A program made the position numbers and the translations under genes. A stretch of DNA of 64,000 bases, from contig JAPTJF010000067.1 of NCBI GenBank assembly GCA_029339195.1, positions 123,906-187,905 of the forward strand, written 5' to 3'. How positions within the stretch are numbered: the first letter of the stretch is position 1; the number at the start of each line of letters is the position of its first letter. Shown piece by piece: positions 11,218 to 23,100 of the stretch. The notes below the pieces were generated by a model, which saw only the letters and a list, made by a program, of their open reading frames with translations, did not search any database and was not told where the DNA came from. The stretch comes from Micractinium sp. NFX-FRZ. Lineage: Eukaryota > Chlorophyta > Trebouxiophyceae > Chlorellales > Chlorellaceae.

Positions 11218-14200
11218 ATGGCGCCCTCAGACGAGAAGAAGCTCAAGTCCAGCTCAAAGGACAAGGGCGAGAAGAAGGAAAAGACGGACAAGGTGAGGTC
11301 AGCCGTGGGGTGGGCGGGCCAGGGACATGGCGCCGCATGCAGGGCTGGCGGCGCGGTGGCGGCAGGCGGCGCCTGCGGCGGGACAGCAGCAGCTCGCAGC
11401 ACCCACCATGGCCTGGGGCTGTGACCATTTGGCTACAGACCTTTGCTGCTAGCTCACCCGCCCTGGTTCGCGCTCGCAGGACAAGAAGGAGAAGAAGGAG
11501 AAGAAGGACAAGGGGGAGAAGGATCCCAAGGAGAAGAAGGAGAAGAGCGGGGACAAGAAGGACAAGGGTGGGTGCCGTGCCAGCCCGCACGCCTTCCGTT
11601 TTCACATGCGGCAGGGGGACGAACTCATTCATAGCTCCATATTGTGTGGCTGGCGCCGAGCTCCGCCGCCCTGAGCTAGCCCCAAGCAGAAGAGCCGGCA
11701 GCTGGCTGTTGCTGTGCTGCATTGCCGCCCCCGTGCGGTCGACGGCTCAACCGCCGGTCAGTTGAGAGACGCCACAAGTCGCCTAGCGTTTTCACTCTGG
11801 TTCTCACTCGAACCCTGCTGCCCCACCTGCTCGACGGCCTGGCCAGCAGGGGACAAGAAGGACAAGAAGAGCGCCTCTGACAAGATTGCAGATGTGAAGG
11901 CGGGGGACAAGGGCAAGGGCAGCAAGAGCAACGGCGCGGCGCCGGCTGCTGCGGCGCCGCCCAAGCCGCGCCCGCCGCAGCCCCGCCGCCCACCGGCGCC
12001 CGAGCCCAAGGGTAATCCGGATGACTACCTGGCTGGACTGGACCTGCCCTCCTCGGAGTCTGAGTCGGATGAGGAGGTGGAGCGCCGTCGCACGGGAGAC
12101 GAGGAGATACAGATCAAGATGGCGGTGAGTGGGAGGCGGCAGGTGGTGGCGGTTGTGGTTGTGGTTGTGTGTGTGTGCCGTGTGTGCGGGGGCGCAGGGC
12201 AGGCGGGGACGAGGATGGGGTGCAGGTGAAGTCGTCATTGGCTGTGGCAGAGGTTGCAGGGGTAAGGGATGCGGGTTGGACAGGCGACACGTGGGGCAGG
12301 GGGAGCAGGGGCGGGGCTGCTGGGAGAAAATCGTGCATTGTGTGTCCTGGCACACCACGACGAGAGGCGGGTCCGTGTGTGGCTCTCTGCAGCCTCTCCA
12401 GCCCCAGTTGTAAGCAGACAATGGCCAGGAGGGGTGCAGGCTTCACAGTCACAAGGGGGCGGGCTGGCGCCTCTTGCCTCTCTCGTGGCCTCACTCACCC
12501 GTCCTCCTCTCTCTTCCTGTTTTTGCGCGCACGGCAGACCGGCAAGGAGGGCTGCAGGCCTCACCTTCACAAGCGCCTGGGCCCTCTGCCTCTCTGCTGC
12601 TCTTACATGTTCGTTCTTCTCTCCCTCCCTCTCTGCTCGCGCCACAGACCGGCAAGGAGTTCTGAAAGATCCTCGACCGCAAGTGCCCTGCCTCACAGCC
12701 TTGCTGACCTCTTTCTCTGTGTGTCTTCCTTTCCTTTCTCTGTGCAACAAACAGTCGGGCAAGGAGATCCGCAAGATCCACGACCGCGAGCGTAAGCTGA
12801 TGGAGAAGGCGGCGGAGGCCAAGGCGGCGGCGCTGCGTGACGACGACAACGTGTTTGACGTCTCGTATGAGCAGCAGGGCGATGGGGAGAGCACGCTGTC
12901 GGCGACGGACATCAAGGTGGGGGGCGGGTGGGGGAGCAAGGGGTAGGTGGGTTGTTGACCGTGGTGCTGGAGTGAACAGCAGGGTGGTGCCATCACTGAT
13001 GGGCAGCGACTGATGTGGCACGCTGTCGGGTGCGGAAATCAAGTTGATTGAGGCACGGGTTTCAGCCTGAACAAGTTGCACCTCCTCATTCCCCCCAGAC
13101 TGCCGGCAGGTGCACAACATGACCATCCGCTCCGAGGACAACAGTTTGCCTGAGGGCACCGCACTGACTCTGGGTGTATCACAACGTGTTGCCTTTCTCA
13201 TCCGCGTGCTTGAACGCAGGTGCACAACATGACCATCCGTGCCAAGGGCAAGATCCTGCTTGAGAACACGACGCTGACGATAGCGGCGGGGCGGCGGTAC
13301 GGCCTGGTGGGACCAAACGGCAAGGGCAAGTCGACGCTGCTGCGCATGATTGCCCGCCGACAGATCCCGGTGAGTGTGGGGAATGCTGAGGGCAGGGCAG
13401 GGCAGGGCTGCAGGGTTGCTGGCATCAGTTTGGAGGGTGAGGTTGTGGCACCACCGGCGGCTCCATCTGCGCGCCTCTTTGCATGCTTCCTCCCACACGC
13501 TGCACTCGCATGCGGCCCCAGACAAAAAGCAGAGGCCGCCGATAAATGGCATGAGCCGGCCTCTCGTCACGCACTGGCACAGCAGACACCGCGGTGACAA
13601 AAGTGGGCGGGGCGAGCACACCCAATGAGCTGCCGCTCAATCCACGCCGCCACATCCACCCCCAAGCATCATGTCACACTGCACTGCACCTCACCATTTA
13701 CCGTACCACAGATCCACACCACACCGCACCATGCCGCCAAGGGGCCCCTGAGCACCCCCAAACCCTGCATGTGCAAGACGCTGGCTGGGCAGGAGGTTGT
13801 GGTGGCAGCTCCGAAACGACTCTGTGCCTCTTCCCCTCCTCATCTATCCCCCTGTGTCCATCATGTGAAGCGCTGCATGTGCTGCTGCCTCCTAATCGAC
13901 CCTTCACGTGTTCATGTTGCTTGTGTTCAGGTCCCCGAGACGCTGGATGTGCTGCTGGTGGAGCAGGAGATTGTGGGGACGTCCCAGAGTGCGCTGGAGG
14001 CGGTGGTGGCGGCGGATGGGGAGCTCATGGCGCTGCGGGAGGAGGAGGCAGAGATCAACAGGTGGGGCCGGGTGGGACCGGGTGTCAGTCAGGGGTACAG
14101 GGGGAGGCGGAGATCAACAGGTGGGGCGGGGCGGGGTCTGGGTGTCAGCAGGGGTACAGGAGGAGGCGGAGATCAACAGGTGGGAGGGGGGCGGGGCAGC

Positions 14201-17200
14201 ACAGGGGGAGCAGGAAGGCAGGGGGAGCCAGGGGGTGGCCAGTCAGGGCTTGATGTGGGGTTGTAGGCTAAGTTGTGTTGTAGGGGCTGGGAGGGCTGTG
14301 TCACTTAGGCATGTGGGTATAGGATATGGGCGGGCAGGTGGTGGCCATGACTGTTGGCATGAACTGCAGGAAGGGAGGACCAGCACGGGGAGGGTGCCCG
14401 CAGCGGGGGCCACACGCGTGCGCCGCCACGGGCACTGCCGCCCGCCTCTCACGCCGGCGGCCATGCCTCCACACGACAGCTGCCGCCTCGCCTCGCCGTT
14501 TCACGCGCTGCACGCCCCCCATGGCTCGCCTCGTGCGGCCCCTTTGCAGGCGCTTGGGGAGCCTGGACATCAGCGACGGCAGCGCAGCGGCAGGCGGCGG
14601 CGCTGAGCAGCCGCCCGCGCATGCTCACGCCGATGGGGAGGAGGGTCATGACGACGGCGACGACGCGTCCCGCCTGACTGAGATCTATGATCGCATGGCA
14701 CAGATTGGGGCCGACTCGGCTGAGAGCCGTGCATCCAAAATCCTGCACGGCCTGGGCTTCACAGAAGTCATGCAGGTGCAGGGGGCGTGGGTTTTGTGGC
14801 GTGACGGCACGATGGGCCGCGCAGTGGGGTCGGCGGCGGGTGGGCCAGCAACGTGGCGCTCTGCTGGGCCGATGGGTCTGTGTTGCCTCGTTGCTGCGCC
14901 GCGCCGCCTTCCGCCCCCTGCGTGCTGCTTCAGCCGGGCTGCCAGGCCGTCGGCTGCCCACTACTGCCTCCTTTCTGCGCCCTGCCCGCTTGGCCCACCT
15001 GCATGCGCTACCGCTCAGCTCAGCGCCTCCCACACTTCGCCCGCCCCTCTGCATCTCCTCCCCCTCAACCCCGCAGCGGCGCGCCACACAAGACTTCTCG
15101 GGCGGCTGGCGCATGCGCATCTCCCTGGCGCGCGCCCTCTACATCCAGCCCACCGTGCTGCTGCTGGACGAGCCCACAAACCATCTGGACCTGCGCGCGG
15201 TGCTGTGGCTGGAGGAGTACCTCACCCGGTGGGTGGCGTGTTAGCTTGACTGATTCGGTCCTGTTGGCGGGAGGCATGGGGAGAGAGGGGGTGCTGTGGC
15301 TGGAGGAGCACCTCACCCGGTGGGTGGGGGCTTCCTTAGCTTGATGCAATGCAGTTGTGCTGGGGGGAAGCATGGGGGCAGTGGTGGTGTGGCTGTAGGA
15401 GCATCTCCCTCGGTGGGCAGGGCAGGCCAGTGCTCCAGCTGTGTTGCAACAGCAGCAGCATGCGAGGCTGCAGCAGCCGCGGGTCTGTGCAGCGCTCTCA
15501 ACCCCTCGCTGCTGCCCACTGCTGTGCCCTTCCCGACCCTGCCTCCCGTTTCCCAGCTGGAAGAAGCCGCTTATTGTGCTGCCCCTGCGTCCGTGAGTTC
15601 CTCAACTTCAGCACCACTAGAGGCCCAACAACCGCTGCTCACTTACACTTACTTACCTACCTCTCCCCTTGCCAGGTGGAAGAAGACGCGGGGTTGTGGT
15701 GTCCACGACCGCATGTTCCTCAATTCCATCACCACACTATAAGCCCAACAACCGCTGCTCACTTACACTTACCTACTACCTCTCCCCTTGCCAGGTGGAA
15801 GAAGACGCTGATTGTGGTGTCCCACGACCGCGAGTTCCTCAACTCCATCACAACGGATATCATCCACCTGCACGACGAGCGGCTGCACTACTACCGCGGC
15901 AACTTTGCGCAGGTGAAAAGAGCATGCCGGGCATGGGTTTCCAGCCGTTGGCATGGGGCTGGGTTTCAGCTGGATGCTCGGCCTTGCAGCCGGAGTGGGA
16001 GCTGGGCTGGGTTGTACTGGTGTGTCGCTGCCGGTTGGGCTGCTTGCTTGCTCAGCCGAGTGGCAGCTTGTATGTGTTGGGCTGGCGGGCCTCTTGTATT
16101 GGTTGTACTGCTTGCTGCTGGCAATGCACAGCCCCCGTGTGGTTCCTTACCCGCCTGCAGTTTGAGGAGATGTATGAGCAGCGGCGGCGGGAGGTGAACA
16201 AGGAGTTTGAAAAGTACCAGAAGCAGATGCGGGCGGCCAAGAAGAGCGGCAGCAAGGCGGCGGCAGACAAGGTGGGTGAATGCTGAGGGTGGGGTAGGAG
16301 CATTAATGGGTGATTGAGAGGTAGCTGGTGCAGGGGTAGGCGGCCAAGGAGAGCGGCAGCAAGGCGGCGGCGGGCAAGGTTGGAGGGGGTGGGGGTGGAC
16401 GCTACACACGTGCAATTCTGCTGTGTGTCTGTGTGCTGCTGTGTGCATGGTACCTCGGGTGTGGGTCGCAGGTGGGCTGGAGGAGAGGGCAGGGCAGAGG
16501 AGCATTGGGCCGAGTCATGCCGCTCCTCACCTGCGCTTCCTCACTGCGCCGCATCACCGCACTCGGCCCCTGCGCAGCAGGCCACACACACACGTTTCTA
16601 ACACCCACGTTTCTAATACCCACCTTTCTACCAACCCCTTCTCATGATACACTTTTGGACTTTTGGCTTGCATCCTCACCCGCAGGTGGAGAAGGGCGCC
16701 AAGCACAAGGCGAAGCAGAAGGCCAAGGCGCAGGGCGGCGGCGGCGGCGGCGGCGGCGAAGCCGTGGTCGGCGACGCCCCCCGCCAGTGGAACGATTACA
16801 CCGTGCACTTTGAGTTCCCGGAGCCAACAGAGCTGCCGCCCCCGCTGCTGCAGCTGATCGATGCAGAGTGAGGGGGCGGGCTGGGGCTGGCCGGCGGGGA
16901 GAGGGTGGGGCGGGGTTGTAGCAGTGTGGAGGAGCGCCACGTTTGGTGCTGGGGAAGGATGGGGTGGGCAAGGAGTGTGGCGGGGGCGCCACAGGCGCCA
17001 GATCCTGGCTCAAGGCATGCCCCAACCCAGTCCTTCCCCTGGCCCGCCACCTGCCTCTGCAATCTCTGATTGCGCGAGGCCCTGCCGTGTGCACCACACT
17101 GCCTCACACCCTCCTCTCTATCTCCGTTCTCCTCCCCGCGCCTGCCCTGTGGAGCCCCTGCCCTGCCCTGCACACACCCCGCAGCCTCCACAGTCCATGA

Positions 17201-19620
17201 CCTTACCAGCTGCATCCTGCCTTGCTCCCCTGCAGCTTCAAGTACCCAGGGCGCGACGACTTTGGGATGAAGAACATGAACATCGGCATCGACATGGGCA
17301 GCCGCGTGGCCATTGTGGGGCCCAACGGAGCAGGTGCGGGCAGCATGATTCCCAGGATCTGTCCCAGGATCTGCCCCTGCCCCTGCCTGCCTGCCCTGGC
17401 GGCTCCTTCTCCGCCCCTGCCCCGCCCCCTGCGCTACCCTGCGTGAAGCCTCCTCGCCCCCGCTACTGTTCCCCGCACATGTGCCGTCTGCCTCCCTTTT
17501 TCCCTCCCTCCCCCTTGCGCAACAACCCCCGTTCCTCCCTCCTCGCTTGGTCCCAACCCGCCCTCCCTCCTCTGCAGGCAAGTCGACGCTGATGAACCTG
17601 CTGGCGGGCGACCTGACCCCCACGCAGGGCGAGCAGCGGCGCAGCCACAAGCTGAGGGTGGGGCGGTACGCGCAGCACTTTGTGGACGCGCTCAAGATGG
17701 ACGAGACGCCGGTGGACTACCTGCTGTCACGCTACCCCGACTCCGGTGAGTTTAGGGAGGACCCCATTGGGGTTGAGATCGAGGTGTGGATAAGGTACCA
17801 CTAGTTCCTGGAGTGACAGCGTGGAGGGGCAAGAGGGGCTTGTCGTCGTCGCGGGAAGTGGGGACACGTGGGGTTGGGATCCAGAGCGGCGAGGTGTGGA
17901 TGAGTTGCCACTAGCTCTGGAGAACGGGCGGGGCGGGGTGGGGGGCATGTCGCCGGGGGCGGGGAAGGGTGCAGGGTGATGTGCAGCACGGCACAACGTG
18001 TGGGCGCGCTCGATCCGAGGTGCGTGAGGCGGCCCTGCGACCAGCTACACTCACAGCCATTGCAATGCACCCCCCAACTGCATCCGCCCGCTGCCGCAGG
18101 CCTCAAGGCCACGGAGATGCGCGCGATGCTGGGGCGGTTTGGCCTGTCTGGCCACCACCACCTGCAGCCGATTGTGAAGCTGTCGGGGGGGCAGAAGGCG
18201 CGCGTCGTCTTCACCTCCATCGCCCTCTCAAACCCACACATCCTGCTGCTGGACGAGCCCACAAACCATCTGGACATGCAGGTGGGTGGGGCGGGTGGGG
18301 TACAGGGGCTGGAGCGTTTGGGGCAGTGGGGCGGGAAGGACCCCCGGGGCAGCGGGTGGCTGTGAGGTAGGAGATTTGGGGAGCGAGGCGGTCCTCCACA
18401 TGTGAACATCACGCCCGCCACCACGCCTCAGCCTCGCTCCCTGCTTGCATCCCAGACCGCCCCACCGGCTTCCCCTGCGCCCCTCACCTGCGTGCCTCAC
18501 CTTGCCCTGACCCACGTGACCATGCCACGCCACCTCTTCCTCCCAATACCCTCACATAGTCCGACAATGCGCTGCCGGGTCCAGGCGCTCTCCTCAGGAG
18601 GCTCGAGGTGGGCACGCCGTCTGCCCCTTGCCTCACCGCTCACCCTCTCGTCTCTTTCGCCTGCACCCCCTTTCCACCTGCAGTCCATCGATGCGCTGGC
18701 GGACGCCCTGGAGGAGTTTGAGGGGGGAGTGGTCATCATTTCGCACGACGCCCGCCTGCTCTCCCGCATCTGCGACGATCAAGGTGCGCCGGCTTCCTCT
18801 CGTCACGCTGTGCTGTGCTGTGCTGTGCTGTGCTGTGCTGTGGTACTGTGCTGTGGGCAATGAGCGAGGGCTGAGGGGCGGGTGCGGGGGCGCCTGCACC
18901 ACGCCTGTGCAGGACCGGCGCTGCCGTCTCGCCCCGCCCGCCTGCCGGGCCACCTCTGCCAACCTGAACTAACTCGTGCTTGCCCTTCTATGTGTGGGCT
19001 CCCCCTGCTGCCTCTGCCTGACCCTTGTCCCCCGCCCTTGCCCCCCGCCCCTGCGCCCGCCCGCCCGCACGCCCCTTGCAGAGCAAGCCGAGGTGTGGAT
19101 TGTGGAGGATGGCGAGGTGCACCCGTGGGATGGCGACTTCGAGGTGGGGCTGGGGCGCATGTCATGTTCTAGTTAAAGGAGGCTGGTGTGCGGGGCTGCC
19201 GAGGGGCAGTGGCTATCCTTGGGGGGCCGCGGGGACCATCCCCAGTTCAGTACCTCTGAACGAGTGGCCAGCAGTTTCCCACGGGTGCACACAAGGCGTC
19301 AGATTTGCAGCGGAGGGGGGGGGCCGGGCGCCTGACCTGGTTGGCACAACAACAGGCATCGCGACACACAGCTTGCCCTGCTTCCCAGCGTAGAACTGCC
19401 AAGGGTGGGGCAGTTTGTGACCTGGACTGCTGACCTGGACGTGCAGGTCATGTCTGTTCAACTTGTTTCGGGACTAACGGTTGCTCCTCTTTGCGTGTTG
19501 CAGGACTACAAGGATGAGCTGATCCGTGAGATTGCTGCTGAGCTGGACGAGCAGGAAGCTGAGGAGGCGCGGCGGCAGGCGGAGCGCGACGAGAAGCGGC
19601 GGCTGGCGGGCAAGAAGTGA
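11218..19620 (+). CDS. ABCF4: ABCF4/GCN4-type soluble ABC ATPase
   Basis: ABCF ATPases lack membrane domains and act on ribosomes and translation factors; this one closely follows plant ABCF4 (GCN4). Seventeen exons: 11218-11292, 11480-11567, 11850-12124, 12755-12916, 13220-13369, 13931-14061, 14550-14775, 15077-15228, 15795-15912, 16161-16271, 16686-16867, 17236-17333, 17578-17745, 18100-18281, 18684-18783, 19082-19143, 19504-19620; all phases join, 798 residues. N-terminus: ~60 residues of Lys/Glu/Asp, then a Pro/Ala-rich and acidic stretch. ABC1: GPNGKGKST, signature FSGGWRMR, Walker [13 protein letters not shown]-loop VVSHD. Linker: Lys-rich helix and ...[20 protein letters not shown]2: [33 protein letters not shown]. 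The end is a charged helix. ABC1 carries an acidic insertion (HDDGDDAS) between Walker A and signature. Introns of this gene hold many decayed copies of exon edges. Confidence 0.95.
12425..12792 (+). repeat. Tandem echoes of the exon 12755 acceptor edge
   Basis: The start of exon 12755 (cag|tcgggcaaggag...) is preceded by decayed copies at 12648-12685 (cag|accggcaaggag, then ...gatcctcgaccgcaag, which has an in-frame TGA) and 12538 (cag|accggcaaggag), and a weaker one near 12425, spaced about 110 nt. Only the last copy is in frame with the ABC1 domain. Confidence 0.85.
13107..13240 (+). repeat. Acceptor-edge echo of exon 13220
   Basis: gcaggtgcacaacatgacca at 13106-13125 is an exact copy of the acceptor and exon start at 13216-13235, 110 nt upstream; identity continues to the ccatccg that follows, then the copy diverges. 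Confidence 0.85.
14045..14184 (+). repeat. Donor-edge echoes of exon 13931-14061
   Basis: gaggcagagatcaacaggtg at the real donor (14045-14064) recurs at about 14104-14123 and 14163-14182 with 1-2 changes each, a period of about 59 nt. Confidence 0.85.
15200..15420 (+). repeat. Donor-edge echoes of exon 15077-15228
   Basis: The exon end gtgctgtggctggaggagta plus cctcacccggtgggtg (15200-15235) recurs almost unchanged at 15290-15326 and more weakly at about 15378-15420. The period is about 90 nt. The first copy supplies the functional donor. Confidence 0.85.
15557..15855 (+). repeat. Acceptor-edge echoes of exon 15795-15912
   Basis: Three copies about 119 nt apart. The oldest-looking begins at 15557 (after cccag), the second at 15676 (after gccag), and the functional one at 15795 (after gccag). 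The second would read [20 protein letters not shown] against the functional [20 protein letters not shown]. Flanking intron sequence (cccaacaaccgctgctcact) is duplicated with them. Confidence 0.9.
16232..16380 (+). repeat. Donor-edge echo of exon 16161-16271
   Basis: gcggccaagaagagcggcag followed by caaggcggcggcagacaag|gtgg at 16232-16276 recurs at about 16339-16380 (gcggccaaggagagcggcag...cgggcaag|gtt). Confidence 0.85.
18807..18850 (+). repeat. (GTGCT)n pentanucleotide run in ABCF4 intron
   Basis: About six consecutive tgctg/gtgct units follow the donor at 18784 by roughly 20 nt, in sense orientation. Confidence 0.85.
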
Positions 19621-20172
19621 AGTGGAGGAGGCTGTGGTACCTCTCGATAGCTCTAGTTGCAGCCTGCTCGCCTGCGGCGGTGTGTGCCCGGCGGCGATGG
19701 TGCCCACGCGTCGGCTGCCCGGCAGCGATACAGGGCGTCAGGCACACGGCACACGAGGGGCTGGAATGGCGGCGGAGGGCTGCGCCGGCCTCCCAATGAC
19801 CCCTTCCTTCAGGGCTGCCCAGCTGCGGGGGGGAAGAGCAGAGGGGAAGGAGCCAACCGGCGCCAGTGATGCCCCCGCCTCTAGATGCATGCGCCCCTCC
19901 CCCCGGACACCCAGCACCCTGTTGTCAGCGTGTCTTGACCCACTACACTATTGTGATAACTTGCGGTCGCAACATCAGAAGGAAGGGCAGGGTAGGATTC
20001 CTTTGAGCTACGTGCCCGGGAGGCGCTGAGCTGGCGGCGGCAAAGTTGCTGTGGGTCGGTTTGGCATCAGCATGGCGCTTGCAGCGGGGCGCCTGGTATT
20101 TCTCACGTTGTTTGATCGCTTCCTGGGCGTTTGGAGGGGCTTCCATTTGGTGCTGTGGGAACCACTTGCAAC
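19621..20172. other. Intergenic region ABCF4 - deacetylase
   Basis: 552 nt, co-directional genes. No supported coding sequence and no obvious TGTAA. It should carry the ABCF4 3' UTR and the promoter of the deacetylase gene. Confidence 0.5.
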
Positions 20173-23100
20173 ATGCGCCTCAATGGGGGATGGGCGCTTT
20201 GCGCCCTGCTGCTGGCCTTCGGGCCACTCTACGTACTTGGTGAGCCAATTGGCAGAGCCGCTGGGCCGTGCGGATGCTGCGCAAGGGTGCCTCCTCTGCG
20301 GCTGCGACCCCTCTTGCGTACTGGCGCCATTGCTCTAACGCGGTTCCACGGTACCCGCTGTCTGCAGGGAGCGCTCAGGTGATTGCTGGGACCACGCGCG
20401 CCGGATGCATTGGACGCCGGCTCAGCCTCCCCTCTAGGCTGCCGCCGCTCGGGCGCTGCCGCTGCCGCCGCCAGCCGCTACCGCTGCCCACTGCTGCGGG
20501 GTGCAGGCTCCGCAGTGCAGCCCTCCCGAAACCTCTGCGTTCTAATCATCCAAGTGTGTCTTCTACTGCAGGCAATCGCCAACTTCTTGAGCAACACCAC
20601 CACCCCTAACATCATCTTGTGAGCACACGCCGGCTGCTGCCGCTGCCGCTGCTGCTGCCGCTTTGGGAAGCTGCGCTTCTTCGCGCGTCTCTGGCGCGCC
20701 GCCTGCGCGCGCTCTCTCTAATCCTCACTTTTCGACCAGGCAGCCTCTATGCCCCCAGTCATGCTGTGGCCCATGCCTGCATGTCATGCCTGCACACCTC
20801 TGCCGTGCCAGCTCCTCCGCATCGCCGGCCCGCTTGCCGACACCTCCTTCTGCCCCTCACCTCCCCCCTGGCAACCCCTCTCCCACTCCGTCCTGCCATT
20901 CCATCCCCGTTGTTTAGCTCCCAAGTTGCTTGCTTGCCCCGCCCTCTGCTGCTCCCTAAGACTTCAAAGGACCGCCTGCCCCTCCCTATCCATTAGTCTC
21001 CCTCTCTAGCCCTCTCAAGTTGTGTGCCTGCCGCACCCCCTCTGCTGCTCTCCGCAGGATCTCCATGGATGGTGCCATGGTGGAGGAGGCCTGGACATCA
21101 GGCTACAACGACTTCCTCACCAAAATCAGCTCGCGCAACCCCAATGGCTGCCGGTGCGAGCTGATCGGGATGTGGGGGGTGCCGGGTGGGGCGGCGGCAA
21201 CCCACACCCCACACTGACTTGCCAGCATGCGGGCATCTTGTTTGCCAGCAAGCAGGCATTCTGACCCTCCCATGTTCTTGCTCAATGCAATTCACTCCCG
21301 TCTACTTCCCCCTCTGTTCCTCCCATGATGATGGCGCAGCGCCCCCAAGGCCGGGCCTGCCAGCAAGCAGTACACACTGCCATGCTCACTCCAGTACACT
21401 CCATCTGACCCTGCTACTCATTGCTCACACCACTGCACTCCCATCTCCTCCCGCCTCCGCGCAGCGCCCCCATGACCTGGTTTGCCAGCAAGCAGGGCAA
21501 GGACCTGGGGCGGTGCGAGGTGGTGCAGCGGGCGCACGAGTACGGCCACGAGCTCGCCACACATAGCGTCATGCACTCTGAGAAGTGAGCGCGCCTTGCT
21601 GCCAGCCAGCCTTGCGTGCATGCTGCCGTGCCCTGTGCTTGCCAGCCAGTCGTGCGTGCTGCCATGTCCTGTGCCTTTGGACAAGGGTTGAGGTGGACGT
21701 GGTGTGCGTCGTGTGCATTGGGCAAGGGTGGAGGCGGGGAGCAGTGTGCGACGTGTGCTTTGGGCAGGGGCGGAGGCGGGAGCGGTGCAGGCCCCGAAGT
21801 GGGTGCTGGCGGCTGTGCGCCATGGGGTCCACGGAGGTCTAGGGGGGGTGGGGACTTTAAGTTTCAAGGGGGTTATGGAGGGTGGTTGGGGGAGGGAGGC
21901 AGGGCTGCCGCTGGGGGCTGGAAAGGGGGCGTAAGAGCTGGGGTTGCTGCACAGGCATCTGGGCAACAGATCCAATCATGCCGCTGCTCCGCTGCCTCCT
22001 AGCCTTGCGTGGCTGCTGCCTGCCTTGCCTGGCACGGCTAGCTGGCCCGCCTGCCTGCCTGCCTGCCTCCCTGCCCGCTTTCACGTCCCCTGTGAGGTAG
22101 CCCCATCAACCCCCGAGTGACCACGCCCCCCACTGCCCTCTCCCCTGCCTCCTTCCCTACTAGCGCGTCCTCCACTTCGCTTGTCAAGCAAGTTCCCGTG
22201 CGCACCGGCAGGCACAGCCGGTTGTTGACCACGGTGTGTTTTTCTCTGGCTTGCCTGTTGCAGCGTCTTGAACTACACATATGCTGAGATGAAGGCAGAC
22301 ATTGGCGGCATGAAGGACTGGATTGCTGACGAGTGCGGCATCCCTCGCGAGTGAGTAGACCACAACCCGCCCTGCCAGCCTGGCATGCCGGTACATCAGG
22401 CTGCTTGCTGCGGTACAGCAGTGCTTGGTGGTTGTGCTTGCGTTTTCCAGGCAGCTGCTGCCGTACTGCCTGCCTGCTCCAGAGCAAGATCAATCCGCGT
22501 CCACCTCCTCAACACCCGTCGCCTTTGCACCTCGTGGTGTGGGCAGCCACTGCCCCCATCTGCTGCCGCGTGTGCAGTGCGCCAGATCGTCGCGCTGCGC
22601 AGCGCCCACCTGCCTGGCTGCCTGCCTGCCTAATGTGTTTTGCACCGTTTTGCAGGGAGGTGCTGGGCTACCTGTCCCCACCCCTACAGTAGCGACCCCA
22701 CACGATGTTACTGGGCTTGTTCTGCCTTCTAATAGCATGTGTGGCCGGCATCCTGTGCGGGGAGGTCCTGGCCTACTTGCGCCCACCCCTAGAGCAGCAA
22801 ACTGACACGATGCTGATGGGCTTTCCTGTTTGCTCAACCGTTTGCAGGGAGGTGCTGGGGTACCGCGGCCCCCGCTTCTACATCAACGACTTCACCGGCC
22901 AGGCCCTGGCTGAACTCGACTTCCTGTGAGCACTGTGGGCGGGAGGGGGGGGGAGGGGCTGGCGTGGGCAGCTGGGGACGGGTGGGGTGGGAGGGGCTGG
23001 CGTGGGCCGCTGCGGACGGGTGGTGTGGGAGGGGCTGGTGTGGTCAGCTGAGGAGGGACTGGTGTGGGCCGGCCGCCCAAAGTGCCCAAAGTGACTTGGG

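Noticed and set aside
11804..12421. Minus-strand open frames opposite ABCF4 exons
   Set aside because: Antisense shadows of Lys/Glu-rich coding sequence (Leu/Arg-rich, no start context, no domain).
12538..12700. Echo copies taken as real alternative exons of ABCF4
   Set aside because: The 12648 copy has an in-frame TGA and neither copy has a following donor that joins the ABC1 frame; treated as decayed duplicates.
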